From: Candidatus Zhuqueibacterota bacterium
GTDB lineage: Bacteria; Zhuqueibacterota; Zhuqueibacteria; Zhuqueibacterales; Geothermadaptataceae
NCBI GenBank assembly: GCA_030950365.1
Contig: JAUZRQ010000009.1
Span: 1-64,000 of the forward strand
Reading direction: 5' to 3'
Length of the DNA stretch: 64,000 nt
In this document: piece after piece, positions 54,252 to 62,926 of the stretch
How the letters are laid out: every line of letters starts with the position of its first letter
Position numbering within the stretch: position 1 is the stretch's first letter
Program-made: the position numbers and the translations under genes
Notes under the pieces: generated by a model
The model's database searches: none
What the model was told of the DNA's origin: nothing
The model's input: only the letters and a program-made list of their open reading frames with translations

Positions 54252-54997
54252 GGTTGCAGTCCCTCCAGCATTTGTCGCACTTGTTGCGGATAATCAGTGA
54301 TGATGCCGTCCAGTGGCATGGCCTTCAGTTCCGGAATCCGCTCGAACGGAATATCGCCCCATACTAGCACATGCAGTCCCATTTCGCGCAAGTGGGTCAC
54401 AAATGGCAACGTGGCCAGGCTGGCTTCCAGATGAATGGCATGAATGCCCGCCAGTTTCATGATGGCCTTTTCGGTGCGGTGAATGAAAAAATTGCGATCC
54501 ACCAAAAATGCCGTGGCAATCTCCGGATCCAGCTTGCGGATACGGCGCAACGGGATCGGATTGAACGACGACACAATCACCCGGTTGACCGCGTTGTAGC
54601 GGCGAACCAGCGCGATCAGCTTCTTTTCAAGGCCATCGGCCCTACGCGGATATCCCTTAATTTCCACGTTCAGCACCAGGTCACCGATGAATTCACGGAA
54701 CACCTCTTCCAGTGTCGGGATGCGCTCCTGGCCGTTGCCACCGGTAATGCGCAGGGTTTTTAACTGCTGCAAAGTTTTGGCGCGCACGAAACCGCGGCCG
54801 CTGGTGGTGCGGTTCAGCCGGGCATCGTGCATGACGATCAATTCGCCGCTTTTGCACTGCCGGATGTCCAACTCGATGCCGTCCGCACCCTGTTGCCGGG
54901 CCGCCCGGAAACTGGCGAGGGTGTTTTCAGGGGCCTCGCCGGGCACGCCGCGGTGTCCGAGAATCAGAAAATGGTTTTGAAAAAAAGGATGCTCCAT
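54248..54997 (-). CDS. Glycerophosphodiester phosphodiesterase family protein
   Basis: GDPDs hydrolyse glycerophosphodiesters to glycerol-3-phosphate and an alcohol. The 249-residue protein shows the catalytic ILGHRGVPGEAPENTLASF, the metal-binding GIELDIRQCKSGELIVMHDA and NVEIKGYPR. The C-terminal half forms the TIM barrel with LHVLVWGD and DGIITDYPQ. No signal peptide is evident, so it appears cytoplasmic. ATG 54997 lies one base after the GT4 stop. It overlaps the M23 gene by 4 bases. Confidence 0.93.
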   Translation of the reverse strand: MEHPFFQNHFLILGHRGVPGEAPENTLASFRAARQQGADGIELDIRQCKSGELIVMHDARLNRTTSGRGFVRAKTLQQLKTLRITGGNGQERIPTLEEVFREFIGDLVLNVEIKGYPRRADGLEKKLIALVRRYNAVNRVIVSSFNPIPLRRIRKLDPEIATAFLVDRNFFIHRTEKAIMKLAGIHAIHLEASLATLPFVTHLREMGLHVLVWGDIPFERIPELKAMPLDGIITDYPQQVRQMLEGLQP

Positions 54998-54998
54998 C

Positions 54999-56315
54999 CT
55001 ACCCCCCACGCTCGAGCAATTGCACCAACTTAGCAGTCAACGACCTACGTGAATACGATTCCACCATATTACCTACGTCCGCCAATGGCGATGGCGTCGG
55101 TTTGCGGTCCAGGAATTCCAGATAAAACGCCTTCAGCGCCAGCACCATGCCATCGAAATCGTCCGGTTGCGCATGCCGCACCCGGCCAGATTTCTTGATG
55201 ATCGACAGCCCCTCGATATCTGGACACACCGCCAGGATCGGCCGGCCGGCGGCCAGATATTCGAACGTCTTTCCGGGAATGAATCCCGGATACGGATCGC
55301 CTGTGACTAAGTAAAGCAAAAGATCGGCCTGCAGCAAGCGTTTTATGGCCTCCGGGTGCGAAATATAGCCGGTGGCGTGTACGAAAGCGCCGAGCTGCAG
55401 CGCCTGCACTTGTTGTTGCAGCTCGCCGGTCAAATCTGCGCCGAGGAACCACAGCCGCACCGATTGCTGATTTAGACCGACCTCTTGCACAAAACGTTGA
55501 AACGCGCTTAAAAAGACAGTAGCATCGACAAAATTGCCCAGTGTGCCCACATGCACGATATCGAATCGATCATCCCGTGGGCCGGCGCGGCGGCGGCTGG
55601 CAAAATCCGCAGCTTCATAGCCGTTAGTGATCACTTCGATTGGCGCATGTTGCGGCGCAGATTCACTTAACCGTTGTTTCAGTCCCTCGGAGACCGCCGT
55701 GATCGCCGTGGCCGAGTTTAGCACAAGCCGCTGCAGCCAACGATTGAGCCACCGGTGCAGCGAGGTCGCCTCAGCTTGAAAATCGCCGCCGCTCCAACCG
55801 TCACGAAAATCCGCCAACCAGGGAACGCCGTACAACCGGTGCAGCAGCCAGCCGAGCAGATGTGCCGAATGCGGCGGTCCCGAAGTGAGAATCCAGTCCA
55901 CCCGTTCGCGTTTCAGCCATGACCGCGCCCCCAGAAACGCAAATGGCAGCCAGAGTAATTTTTGATCCGGAATCAGCACTAAATTGAGGCAGCGCCTCAG
56001 CCAGCGCTGCCACCGACTTGTGGAGACGGCCTTCTTTATGGCGCCGGTGTCGCCCGGTTTCCGGGCACTCCGCCGCCATCGCCGTAGCACGTGCGCCACG
56101 CGCAGCGGATCCAGCGAACCGGTTCGCACGATGGTGACTTGCTCCAACTCCTTCAACAGCGATATGTCGTGGGCATAATAATCGACGTCTTTCACGGTCA
56201 AAACGATGGGCCGCCAGCCGAATTGCGGCAAATGCCGGGCGAAACCGGCCAGGCGCTGCGTGCCCCCCATGCCCATGGGCGGAAAATAATAGCTGATCAG
56301 CAGTATCGTCTTCAC
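54999..56315 (-). CDS. Family 4 glycosyltransferase
   Basis: A 438-residue GT-B fold enzyme. The N-terminal donor-facing side has ILLISYYFPPMGMGGTQRLA and the middle carries ILTSGPPHSAHLLGWLL, LADFRDGWSGGDF and AVSEGLKQRL. The C-terminal GT1 region contains FDIVHVGTLGNF, ATGYISHPEAIKRLLQADLL and GFIPGKTFEYLAAGRPI. GTG 56315 is chosen to begin the conserved strand; upstream codons lie inside the flippase gene. The GGTQR and GKTFEYLAAGRPI motifs place it with capsule/O-antigen glycosyltransferases. The sugar is unknown. Confidence 0.9.
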   Translation of the reverse strand: MKTILLISYYFPPMGMGGTQRLAGFARHLPQFGWRPIVLTVKDVDYYAHDISLLKELEQVTIVRTGSLDPLRVAHVLRRWRRSARKPGDTGAIKKAVSTSRWQRWLRRCLNLVLIPDQKLLWLPFAFLGARSWLKRERVDWILTSGPPHSAHLLGWLLHRLYGVPWLADFRDGWSGGDFQAEATSLHRWLNRWLQRLVLNSATAITAVSEGLKQRLSESAPQHAPIEVITNGYEAADFASRRRAGPRDDRFDIVHVGTLGNFVDATVFLSAFQRFVQEVGLNQQSVRLWFLGADLTGELQQQVQALQLGAFVHATGYISHPEAIKRLLQADLLLYLVTGDPYPGFIPGKTFEYLAAGRPILAVCPDIEGLSIIKKSGRVRHAQPDDFDGMVLALKAFYLEFLDRKPTPSPLADVGNMVESYSRRSLTAKLVQLLERGG

Positions 56316-56335
56316 CAAAGTGTCCCGTTTGCGAT

Positions 56336-57889
56336 TCAGGCGGGGCCAGGAAACAGGCGCATAACATAAGACCGGATGGTGTCGATTTCGCGTTTTTCGA
56401 AAAAGCCGCTTAAAAGTAGCATGAGCGGAAAGGCCAGCAATAGTGCCAGCCGCCACCAGAAGCCGGGCTGCCAGGCCAGCAGGATAAACATATATGCCGC
56501 CATCATTGCGCCGATGCGCACAAGCCGGCCAAATTCATACGCCACCGGATACAGCCGCCGGCTCACCCCGTACAGCGCCACGGCCATCGCCACATAACTG
56601 AACACCGTGGCCCAGGCCGCGCCGTGCATGCCGTAGCGGGGAATCAGTGCAAAATTGCCTACGATGTTGACCAGCAACCCCAGCCCGGTGATGAACGGCA
56701 AATAAGCGGTCTTTTTTTCCAGATAAATGCCCACCAGAAAATTGAGATAGGCGCCGTAAAACACGTACGCCAGCATGACGATGGGCACCACCGTCAGGCC
56801 GCCCCAGTATTCTTCGCCAATCAGGTGAATCGACCCCAGCCGGATGCGCACGATGTCCTGCATGAAATAGCTAATGCTAAGATACACCAGCGCACAAGCG
56901 AACATAAAATAAGTCAGGACTTTGGCAAAAATGGGTTTGGCATCCGATTGTTTCGACGTGGACAGAAAAAACGGATGCCAGGCAAACCGGAACGCCGCCA
57001 CGAACAGCGACATGATCATGGCAAGCTTGTAGTTGGCGTGGTACACGCCGAGCACCTCGTAGCCCTTGATGGCTTTCAAGATGAAGCGATCGATCAGGTC
57101 CATCAGCACCACCGCCAGGGTGGATGGCAGATACGGCAGGCCGAAAACGAGCAGCTTTTTCAGCTCGCCGGCCAGCAGCACCGGACGGAAATGCTGCAGG
57201 ATGACCGGCAGCAGGGTCAAAAACGTGAACGCCGAGGAAAAAACGTTGGCCAGAAAAATGCCCCGCAACCCATAACCCAGTTTGGCCACGAACACAATGT
57301 TCAAGCTCAGATTGACGATGACGTTGAGTAGTTTCAGCGTAACGAACAACTTGCTGCGCTCTTTGGCGCGCAGCACCAGAAACGGCAGGATGGCCAGCGC
57401 ATCGAAAAACAAAATGGTTGCGGCGTACTGAAAATAAATCGTGGATTCGTTGAGGTAGTGCTGCAAGGGCGATCCGGATGAGGGGTTTTGCAAGAATTTC
57501 TCTACATTGGAGAGCACAATGACGCGGGCGAGATCATCGGCGAAAAGATAACCGAGGACAGAAAACAGCACCGAGGTGAACAGCACAGTCAAAAAGCCAG
57601 TGCTAAACAGGCGAATCTTTTCGGATTCGTCCTCGGCCAGAATGAAATAGCGTAGAAACGCCGAATCCAGGCCGTAGGTGTACAAGATGGTACTGATCGC
57701 CAGATACAGAAACATGATGGCAGCAATGCCCAGAGCATCCGGATTGAGGAAGTTGGTGTACAACGGTAACAGCAGAAAACCAACACCGCGGGTGAGAATA
57801 TGCCCGATGCCGTAAACCGCCGAGTGACGCATGAGTCGTTTTAAGCTCTGAAACATGGGAAAAGGTTCACAGTCGTTTGGGGTTGTCAT
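56336..57889 (-). CDS. Oligosaccharide flippase (MOP superfamily, Wzx-like)
   Basis: A 517-residue polytopic membrane protein with about 14 hydrophobic helices. The N-terminal GIGHILTRGVGFLLLPLYTN and FLNPDALGIAAIMFLYLAIS match the polysaccharide-biosynthesis/MATE-like fold. The later FGLPYLPSTLAVVLMDLIDR and LIPRYGMHGAAWATVFSYV are also typical. Such proteins flip undecaprenyl-linked oligosaccharides across the inner membrane. The start may be ATG 57889 or ATG 57856. It heads the operon with GT4, GDPD, M23 and rhomboid genes. Confidence 0.9.
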   Translation of the reverse strand: MTTPNDCEPFPMFQSLKRLMRHSAVYGIGHILTRGVGFLLLPLYTNFLNPDALGIAAIMFLYLAISTILYTYGLDSAFLRYFILAEDESEKIRLFSTGFLTVLFTSVLFSVLGYLFADDLARVIVLSNVEKFLQNPSSGSPLQHYLNESTIYFQYAATILFFDALAILPFLVLRAKERSKLFVTLKLLNVIVNLSLNIVFVAKLGYGLRGIFLANVFSSAFTFLTLLPVILQHFRPVLLAGELKKLLVFGLPYLPSTLAVVLMDLIDRFILKAIKGYEVLGVYHANYKLAMIMSLFVAAFRFAWHPFFLSTSKQSDAKPIFAKVLTYFMFACALVYLSISYFMQDIVRIRLGSIHLIGEEYWGGLTVVPIVMLAYVFYGAYLNFLVGIYLEKKTAYLPFITGLGLLVNIVGNFALIPRYGMHGAAWATVFSYVAMAVALYGVSRRLYPVAYEFGRLVRIGAMMAAYMFILLAWQPGFWWRLALLLAFPLMLLLSGFFEKREIDTIRSYVMRLFPGPA

Positions 57890-58090
57890 AAGCCATCGTG
57901 GGGCGTGAAAACGTTGTTCCGAATATATTTGACGCGGAAACGAATGTCAAGGAAAATACCAGGAAGACTTGCAAGGAAAAACGGGTTTGGTAGTTAAGGA
58001 TTGGAGTCCAATAGAATTGTTTCAGTTTGTTCTCCCGGTCGTTTCGAATGGGGGCAAACGCACGAAACAACCTCATGGTGCCAGGCCTGA

Positions 58091-58126
58091 GATCGCACCG
58101 TCGCTACAATTCTTGCGATAATGTAT
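58091..58126 (-). repeat. Degenerate copy of the GTCATYGCGAG repeat
   Basis: The plus strand reads GAGATCGCACCGTCGC and then TTCTTGCGATAATG, the reverse complement of a diverged consensus copy. It lies in the 628-base gap 57890-58517. Confidence 0.45.
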
Positions 58127-58282
58127 GGAGTAGCAAACCTATCGATTCTTCGGCTTCCTTTTTTTTTAATTTCCGCTATTGTTGATGAAAACCTGGGGGC
58201 GTTAAGTGAAAGGTCCTCCAAGCCGGGTCCGGGATCCCCAATAATGTGGGAAATCAGAACCAGAACTCCGACCGAACTTAAT

Positions 58283-58306
58283 TTATAGTGGGATAACCCA
58301 CTATAA
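58283..58306. promoter_or_regulatory. Perfect 10-bp inverted repeat in the long upstream region of the unknown gene pair
   Basis: TTATAGTGGG (58283-58292) and CCCACTATAA (58297-58306) are perfect reverse complements around ATAA. There is no T-run, so an operator is as likely as a terminator. It lies 212 bases before ATG 58518. The same gap (57890-58517) contains TTGACA at about 58419-58424 with only a weak -10 downstream. The perfect symmetry suggests a dimeric regulator binding site, but no regulator gene is next to it. Confidence 0.5.
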
Positions 58307-58517
58307 ACATTCTATTTGATTCAATCTCACCCGTAATGATGAAACTAAAAGCATTTAACTCCCCCCCTAAACGGTTCGATTTATAGATATGCAATTCATT
58401 TAATAATTATAAAAACTTGTTGACACAGAACATATTTTTCATTTTCTTAATTTAAAACCTGGAATACGGCTCGAAAGCAATTTAATTAAGGACGTAACCG
58501 AAGTACGAGGCGCTATC

Positions 58518-59261
58518 ATGATTCGGCCGAAAGCGAGAAACAGCCTGACCTACGAAGACTTTGAATTCATCAGCCAAACTCTGGCACCGAAAGCGGAATC
58601 ACAAAAGGCGGTGATGAGTTTGCTGGCCACCACGGAGGAGCGCGACCAGTTGCTGGACGATCCGCAACTGTTCGAGCGCATTCTCAGCGAACCGAGCCTG
58701 CACCAGATTTCGCCATACCTGTATTTTTACGTGCTCATCCGGCGGGTGCTACAGGAGTTCGACATCGAAGACCGGGATGTGGCGGACTATCTGGCCAGCA
58801 TGCTGACCGAGTTCTCGCGCGGCAATCGTGCGCAGATGATCTCCGAATATCATGAAAAGCAGTACCGATATCTGGTCGATCTGCTCAAAGACCTGCTCGA
58901 TGCCAACACCGAAGAGGTGTTCATGATTCAGAGCCACGTGGGCAATTACAGCATGTTTCTGGCCGGCGTGTTTCCGGATTATATTTTCTACCGCGCCAAA
59001 TACAAAAAAATGGCGCCAGATTTCCGCTATTATGAACAAATGGGCAGCACCAGCTATCAGCAAGCGGCGCGAAACCGGTTGGCGGAACGCTTGCAGGTGG
59101 CCGAAATTCTTGAAATTCTCGGCACCCAGTTCCGCAAGGTGCGGCTGGCGCTGAATTACATGGTAGATGAGTACATGAAGCTCGACCGTCAAAAACAGAG
59201 CCTGGATCGCGTGTATCGAAGGTTGCAGGATTTCATCAACACGCGCCGGAATCCGATGTAA
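58518..59261 (+). CDS. Hypothetical protein, first of a two-gene unit
   Basis: A 247-residue protein I do not recognise. It has no signal peptide or membrane segment and reads as all-helical (FEFISQTLAPKAESQKAVMS, YFYVLIRRVLQEFDIEDRDV, YRYLVDLLKDLLDANTEEVF). A short hydrophobic patch (HVGNYSMFLAGVFPDYIFYR) sits in the middle and the C-terminal third is charged. GAGG lies 7 bases before ATG 58518. The codon use matches the rest of the window, so it is probably native. It forms a unit with the next gene, 26 bases downstream. Confidence 0.7.
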   Translation: MIRPKARNSLTYEDFEFISQTLAPKAESQKAVMSLLATTEERDQLLDDPQLFERILSEPSLHQISPYLYFYVLIRRVLQEFDIEDRDVADYLASMLTEFSRGNRAQMISEYHEKQYRYLVDLLKDLLDANTEEVFMIQSHVGNYSMFLAGVFPDYIFYRAKYKKMAPDFRYYEQMGSTSYQQAARNRLAERLQVAEILEILGTQFRKVRLALNYMVDEYMKLDRQKQSLDRVYRRLQDFINTRRNPM

Positions 59262-59287
59262 TCGCAGCAATCACAGCGAGGTGAGTT

Positions 59288-59965
59288 GTGACGCTTCTGG
59301 CCCAGATACAGCAGATGACCGAACGGACGTATCGCCGCCCGATTGGCGTGAATTTCGAGAATTACGTGATCGGCTATTCGCGGTTCCGCTATCTGTCACA
59401 ATATGCATCCGGCAGCGAGTTGCTGTCGGAAATCGCCCGGGTGTTTTTTCGCGTGGCGCGGGGCCGTCTCTATGTGGGGATTTATTTCAACGACGAGCTC
59501 ATCCGGGTGCTGGAGAAATACGACCCGCGCCGGGGCCTGTCGGAAAAAAACATTCAAGCGTTTATGATTTTCATCGAAGAAATCAACCATGCGGTGCATG
59601 GTGCATGGAAATTTCTGGAAGGCCAACAGCGGCACATCGATGAGCCGTTCATCCGCGACCTGGAAATCCAGGCCAAGGTGGATACCTACATCCTGCTGAA
59701 GTATTTTCTCGCCTATTTTAACCGCAGCAAGCAATTGGAAAATCTCGACCGTCTGTGGCTGCGCTATCACGTTTTCGAGACCATGGACTACCGCTATACG
59801 GATCGAATGCTTGCCGAGCGGTATTTCGAGGCGGTGGAAATCGGGCAGCGGTTTTCCCGGTTTCTGGAGAGCCTCCCTCCTGTCGAGCGCCAGGACGAGC
59901 TATCGCGGTTCCGAAAAATGGATTATGCCGCCAAAAAGCGCTATGTGTCCTTCCTGCCCGCCTGA
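59288..59965 (+). CDS. Hypothetical protein, second of a two-gene unit
   Basis: A 225-residue helical protein of unknown family. A stretch at ~91-104 (FMIFIEEINHAVH) carries E97, E98, H101 and H104. This resembles metal-binding helices in zincin or ferritin-like proteins; whether it binds metal is speculation. E126 is a further possible ligand. It has no signal peptide. GTG 59288 is preceded by GAGGTGA. The stop is 15 bases from the stop of the convergent response regulator gene. It is the downstream partner of the gene at 58518. Confidence 0.7.
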   Translation: MTLLAQIQQMTERTYRRPIGVNFENYVIGYSRFRYLSQYASGSELLSEIARVFFRVARGRLYVGIYFNDELIRVLEKYDPRRGLSEKNIQAFMIFIEEINHAVHGAWKFLEGQQRHIDEPFIRDLEIQAKVDTYILLKYFLAYFNRSKQLENLDRLWLRYHVFETMDYRYTDRMLAERYFEAVEIGQRFSRFLESLPPVERQDELSRFRKMDYAAKKRYVSFLPA

Positions 59966-59980
59966 CGGTGGTGATGTCCG

Positions 59981-60355
59981 CTATACCGAAAGAAACGTGC
60001 GCACTTTCTGGCGCAAATTGTCAAGGCCGAACGGCTTGGGCATGTAATCAGTGTTGCTCTGCTGCAGCAACGGCACCAGCTTGTCTGTTTCTTTGAAGCC
60101 GGTCAACAGGATCACGGGCACGAAGGCCACTTCGGGATCCTGTCGGATGTCGCGCAGGGTGTCGATGCCGTTTTGCCGCGGCATCATCACGTCAAGCAGC
60201 ACCAGATCGGGATGATGCCGTTTCACGGCCTCAAAGCCGGTCACACCGTCTCCCGCTTCGATGACCTGGATGTTGGCGTCTTTTTCGAGGGTAGATTTAA
60301 TGAGCTTGCGTATGGCCGGATCATCATCAATCGTCAAAACGGTTTTTAATCCCAT
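59981..60355 (-). CDS. Single-domain response regulator (CheY-like)
   Basis: A 124-residue receiver-only protein: TIDDDPAIRKLIK acidic pocket, phosphoacceptor Asp in DLVLLDVMMPRQNG, Thr in VILLTGFKE and Lys in YMPKPFGLD. There is no output domain, so it acts like CheY or as a phosphate relay. ATG 60355 is chosen over 60412 because it begins the receiver directly. It converges on the unknown gene pair with only 15 bases between stops. Confidence 0.9.
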   Translation of the reverse strand: MGLKTVLTIDDDPAIRKLIKSTLEKDANIQVIEAGDGVTGFEAVKRHHPDLVLLDVMMPRQNGIDTLRDIRQDPEVAFVPVILLTGFKETDKLVPLLQQSNTDYMPKPFGLDNLRQKVRTFLSV

Positions 60356-60412
60356 GTCCTGCCTGCATCCTCCGCGTATGTTTGTATGATGAAAATGACT
60401 GTTGATGATCAT

Positions 60413-60841
60413 AAATTTGATCGCATTGTCAGGAATATTTCAGTATTCGCATTAGAATTTTCCGTGCCTATTTTGAATCCATTAGAAAGTAACCCATTAT
60501 TTATCATCGGGCGCTTACTTTAGAAGGTGCGCCGATCTCTTTGCCTTGTGCAAAGAGATTGCCGCGTCGCTTCGCTCCTCGCAATGACGATTAGAAGGCT
60601 AAATTTCTTTCACAATTGCATTGTTGCGAATGTTCTGTCGCACGCTTATGTACATAGAACTCAATAGACCATTTACCCGTCATCGCGAGCGGCCGCCGGG
60701 CGGCCGAGTGGCGATCTCGTTGATTAAGCGCTGATTAAGTGCCTACCCGTATTGTTAAAAACTTCCCCCTCCGCGCGCCCCGCGCCTGTGCGAGAGACTA
60801 TTTCCACCACCACAATGGTTAATCCAGAACCGGCGGCTTTT
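60413..60841. repeat. Intergenic region with several GTCATYGCGAG repeat copies
   Basis: This gap holds no gene. A perfect consensus copy lies on the minus strand at 60555-60589 (plus strand GAGATTGCCGCGTCGCTTCG then CTCCTCGCAATGACG). A second copy, on the plus strand, starts with GTCATCGCGAG at 60679 and ends at GATCTC about 60718. Next to the first, ATCTCTTTGC (60535-60544) and GCAAAGAGAT (60550-60559) form a perfect 10-bp inverted repeat, the same head-to-head centre seen in the 11043-11213 element. Confidence 0.75.
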
Positions 60842-62263
60842 TTACTGGCCGCGCACAATCTGCTTTTCACGGACGCGCTCGAAATCGTCCAGAAAATACA
60901 TTAGATTTTGCAAACATTCCTCCGCGCTGCCAAAATCCGCGGCATCCAGCCAGTTGATCGCTTCCCGGTGTTCCCGGAACCAGCGCCAGGCCAGCTCGCA
61001 GGCCTGTTTTTCTTCCGGTCCCGGGGATTTGCCGGCAGCCTCGCCATAGCACAATGATTCAATCAGCCGCAAGAGCTTCTTTCTGGGCTTGCGTTTTTGG
61101 TGACTCACCACACGCTCAAACCGTCCCGAGGGCGACAGCACATAGACAATCGCATCCGGTGACAATTGTGACAACAGTATTAAAATACGGCAACTTTCTT
61201 CGGTTTGCGGAGTGGCGCTGGCAAAGATTTGCTGCTGGATATTGGCGGTGGGCCGGTACTGGCGGATGAACCGTGCCTCCAGGATCAGCGCGTCGAGCTC
61301 GGTATCCACGGTTTGCCACTCGAGAGTCTGGATCTCCGACAGGATACGCGCCAGCTTGTCGGCGTTTTCGGATTGATACAAAAAGTACTCCGCCAGCCGC
61401 CGGCGCAAATTTCCGCTTTTGCCCACATAAACCGGTTCACCCGCGGCATTTTTCATCACATAAACCCCGGGCTGTTCGGGCAGGTCGCGGATATGGTCCT
61501 TTGAAAACGCAAATTCGGTAAAGTTCACAGCTTTGGACGGCCGTTTCGCAAGACGTAGCAGATCGGCCATGTCCTCAATGGAATCGGGCAGGGTTTGCAG
61601 CACATGCACCAGCAGTGTGGCCATGGCTTGAAGATGCTCGGAAAGAGCGGCCTCCCCGGCTGGCACGGGAACGTGGAATTGTTCATACAGCGATTCGAGT
61701 GTGGGCTTTTTCGGCAGGCGCAAAACATTCTGCGCGAAGTGCAAAAAATGCAATTCCCAGAAAACGGGCAAATTCGCCTTCGCCCGCTCAGACCAGAATT
61801 GCAGTGCATGTCGCAAGCGGCCGGGCTGGCAGGCCACGACGATACTGTCACCTCGCAGGCTCCCGAGCAACGCATCCAGTTTCGCCGCGATTTCAGCCGG
61901 GGCCTCGCTGCGGCGGAAGGACTGCGTCACGATGTCGCCCGGGGTTTGCTTGCGGACATCGGCGCGCCCCAGCCAGAGCTCCTCGGCCTGCGGCCACAGC
62001 CGGTTGTCAGGCCTCATGGCGCATATACAGAAATGGGCCTGCCTCAGGTCTTGCCGCTCGCTCTCATCGCCGGTTTCGGGCAGCAGATACCAGTTTCCGA
62101 GACCGTCGCGTCCAAAACGGGGATCATCACCAAGGGCTTTTTGCAGCAGCCGCTCCGCCGATGCGACCGAGCCACCGCGCAGGTGAAACAGCGAGCGCGC
62201 GATCGCCAGCGCCGGGGCGCTTCCCCCGTGCTGTTTCAGAAATTCAATCACCTTTTGTTTCAT
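60842..62263 (-). CDS. GIY-YIG nuclease-domain protein with long N-terminal region
   Basis: A 473-residue protein. Residues ~262-345 form a UvrC/Cho-like GIY-YIG domain: PGVYVMKNAAGEPVYVGKSG, catalytic Arg in NLRRRLAEYF and Glu in LDALILEARFIRQYRP. The N-terminus (~1-65) looks like a winged helix (EFLKQHGGSAPALAIARSLF). Residues ~70-255 are unassigned, in the place where Cho-like fusions carry an exonuclease, but no exonuclease motif was found. The C-terminal third is unknown. It overlaps the CYTH gene by 20 bases. DNA repair is inferred from the domain. Confidence 0.75.
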   Translation of the reverse strand: MKQKVIEFLKQHGGSAPALAIARSLFHLRGGSVASAERLLQKALGDDPRFGRDGLGNWYLLPETGDESERQDLRQAHFCICAMRPDNRLWPQAEELWLGRADVRKQTPGDIVTQSFRRSEAPAEIAAKLDALLGSLRGDSIVVACQPGRLRHALQFWSERAKANLPVFWELHFLHFAQNVLRLPKKPTLESLYEQFHVPVPAGEAALSEHLQAMATLLVHVLQTLPDSIEDMADLLRLAKRPSKAVNFTEFAFSKDHIRDLPEQPGVYVMKNAAGEPVYVGKSGNLRRRLAEYFLYQSENADKLARILSEIQTLEWQTVDTELDALILEARFIRQYRPTANIQQQIFASATPQTEESCRILILLSQLSPDAIVYVLSPSGRFERVVSHQKRKPRKKLLRLIESLCYGEAAGKSPGPEEKQACELAWRWFREHREAINWLDAADFGSAEECLQNLMYFLDDFERVREKQIVRGQ

Positions 62264-62783
62264 ACGCCACCTTTTTGCGCTCCATCAAATCGCAATAGGA
62301 CAGGGCGACGAGCTGCGAAGGCTCGATCTGAAAGATTCGTAAATATCGTTCCAGCTTACGCTGCTCTTCCTCGTGATCCCGTTCGGGCGTCATCACGGCC
62401 TCGAACTCTAAAAAGCCGCCCAGTCCCACCACCACATCCAGGTGCACACGTACGTTATCGATGGTGTAGAGTTCGCGCGTTTTTTCGACCACGGTGCGCA
62501 CGTTGTAAGCTGCACGCAGCATGGCTTCCAGGCGCGCCGGTTCCGGAGCCAGGTAGATTTGATACTGGCTTTCACGCGGCCCGGGCTGGTCATCCCGCTG
62601 ATAAAAAATGAGTTCGCCGTTGTCCTCGTCGCTGTTCAAACGCAGTTTGAGGCGGCCGCGCTCGCAGTCGAAATAAATGTCCTTTTGCACGATCGTCCGC
62701 CGGAAAGTTCCCCCCAATTGCTCGATGCACTTTCGCGCAAAATCGAACTCCTCGTAACGCGCCTTCAACTCGATGTTTTGCAT
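62244..62783 (-). CDS. CYTH-domain protein (class IV adenylate cyclase / triphosphatase superfamily)
   Basis: A 179-residue protein of the CYTH tunnel fold. It starts with NIELKARYEEFDFARKCIE and has the charged strands GRLKLRLNSDEDNGELIFYQ, VEKTRELYTIDNVRVHLDVV and FLEFEAVMTPERD. The basic and acidic residues lining the tunnel are retained. Members act on triphosphates, including ThTPase, adenylate cyclase and polyphosphate-related enzymes; which activity applies here cannot be told. It overlaps the GIY-YIG gene by 20 bases, so the two are translationally coupled. Confidence 0.85.
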   Translation of the reverse strand: MQNIELKARYEEFDFARKCIEQLGGTFRRTIVQKDIYFDCERGRLKLRLNSDEDNGELIFYQRDDQPGPRESQYQIYLAPEPARLEAMLRAAYNVRTVVEKTRELYTIDNVRVHLDVVVGLGGFLEFEAVMTPERDHEEEQRKLERYLRIFQIEPSQLVALSYCDLMERKKVAYETKGD

Positions 62784-62926
62784 TTAGAAACCCCATTGCC
62801 TGTCGATATTCTTAAATGAAATGCAACATTTGAAAAAATATTGAAATATCTGTTAAAATGCAATTTAAATACGGTGCGTAAATATTTTTTCAAATGTAGA
62901 CAGAGACCAAACGGAGATTGCCTTTG

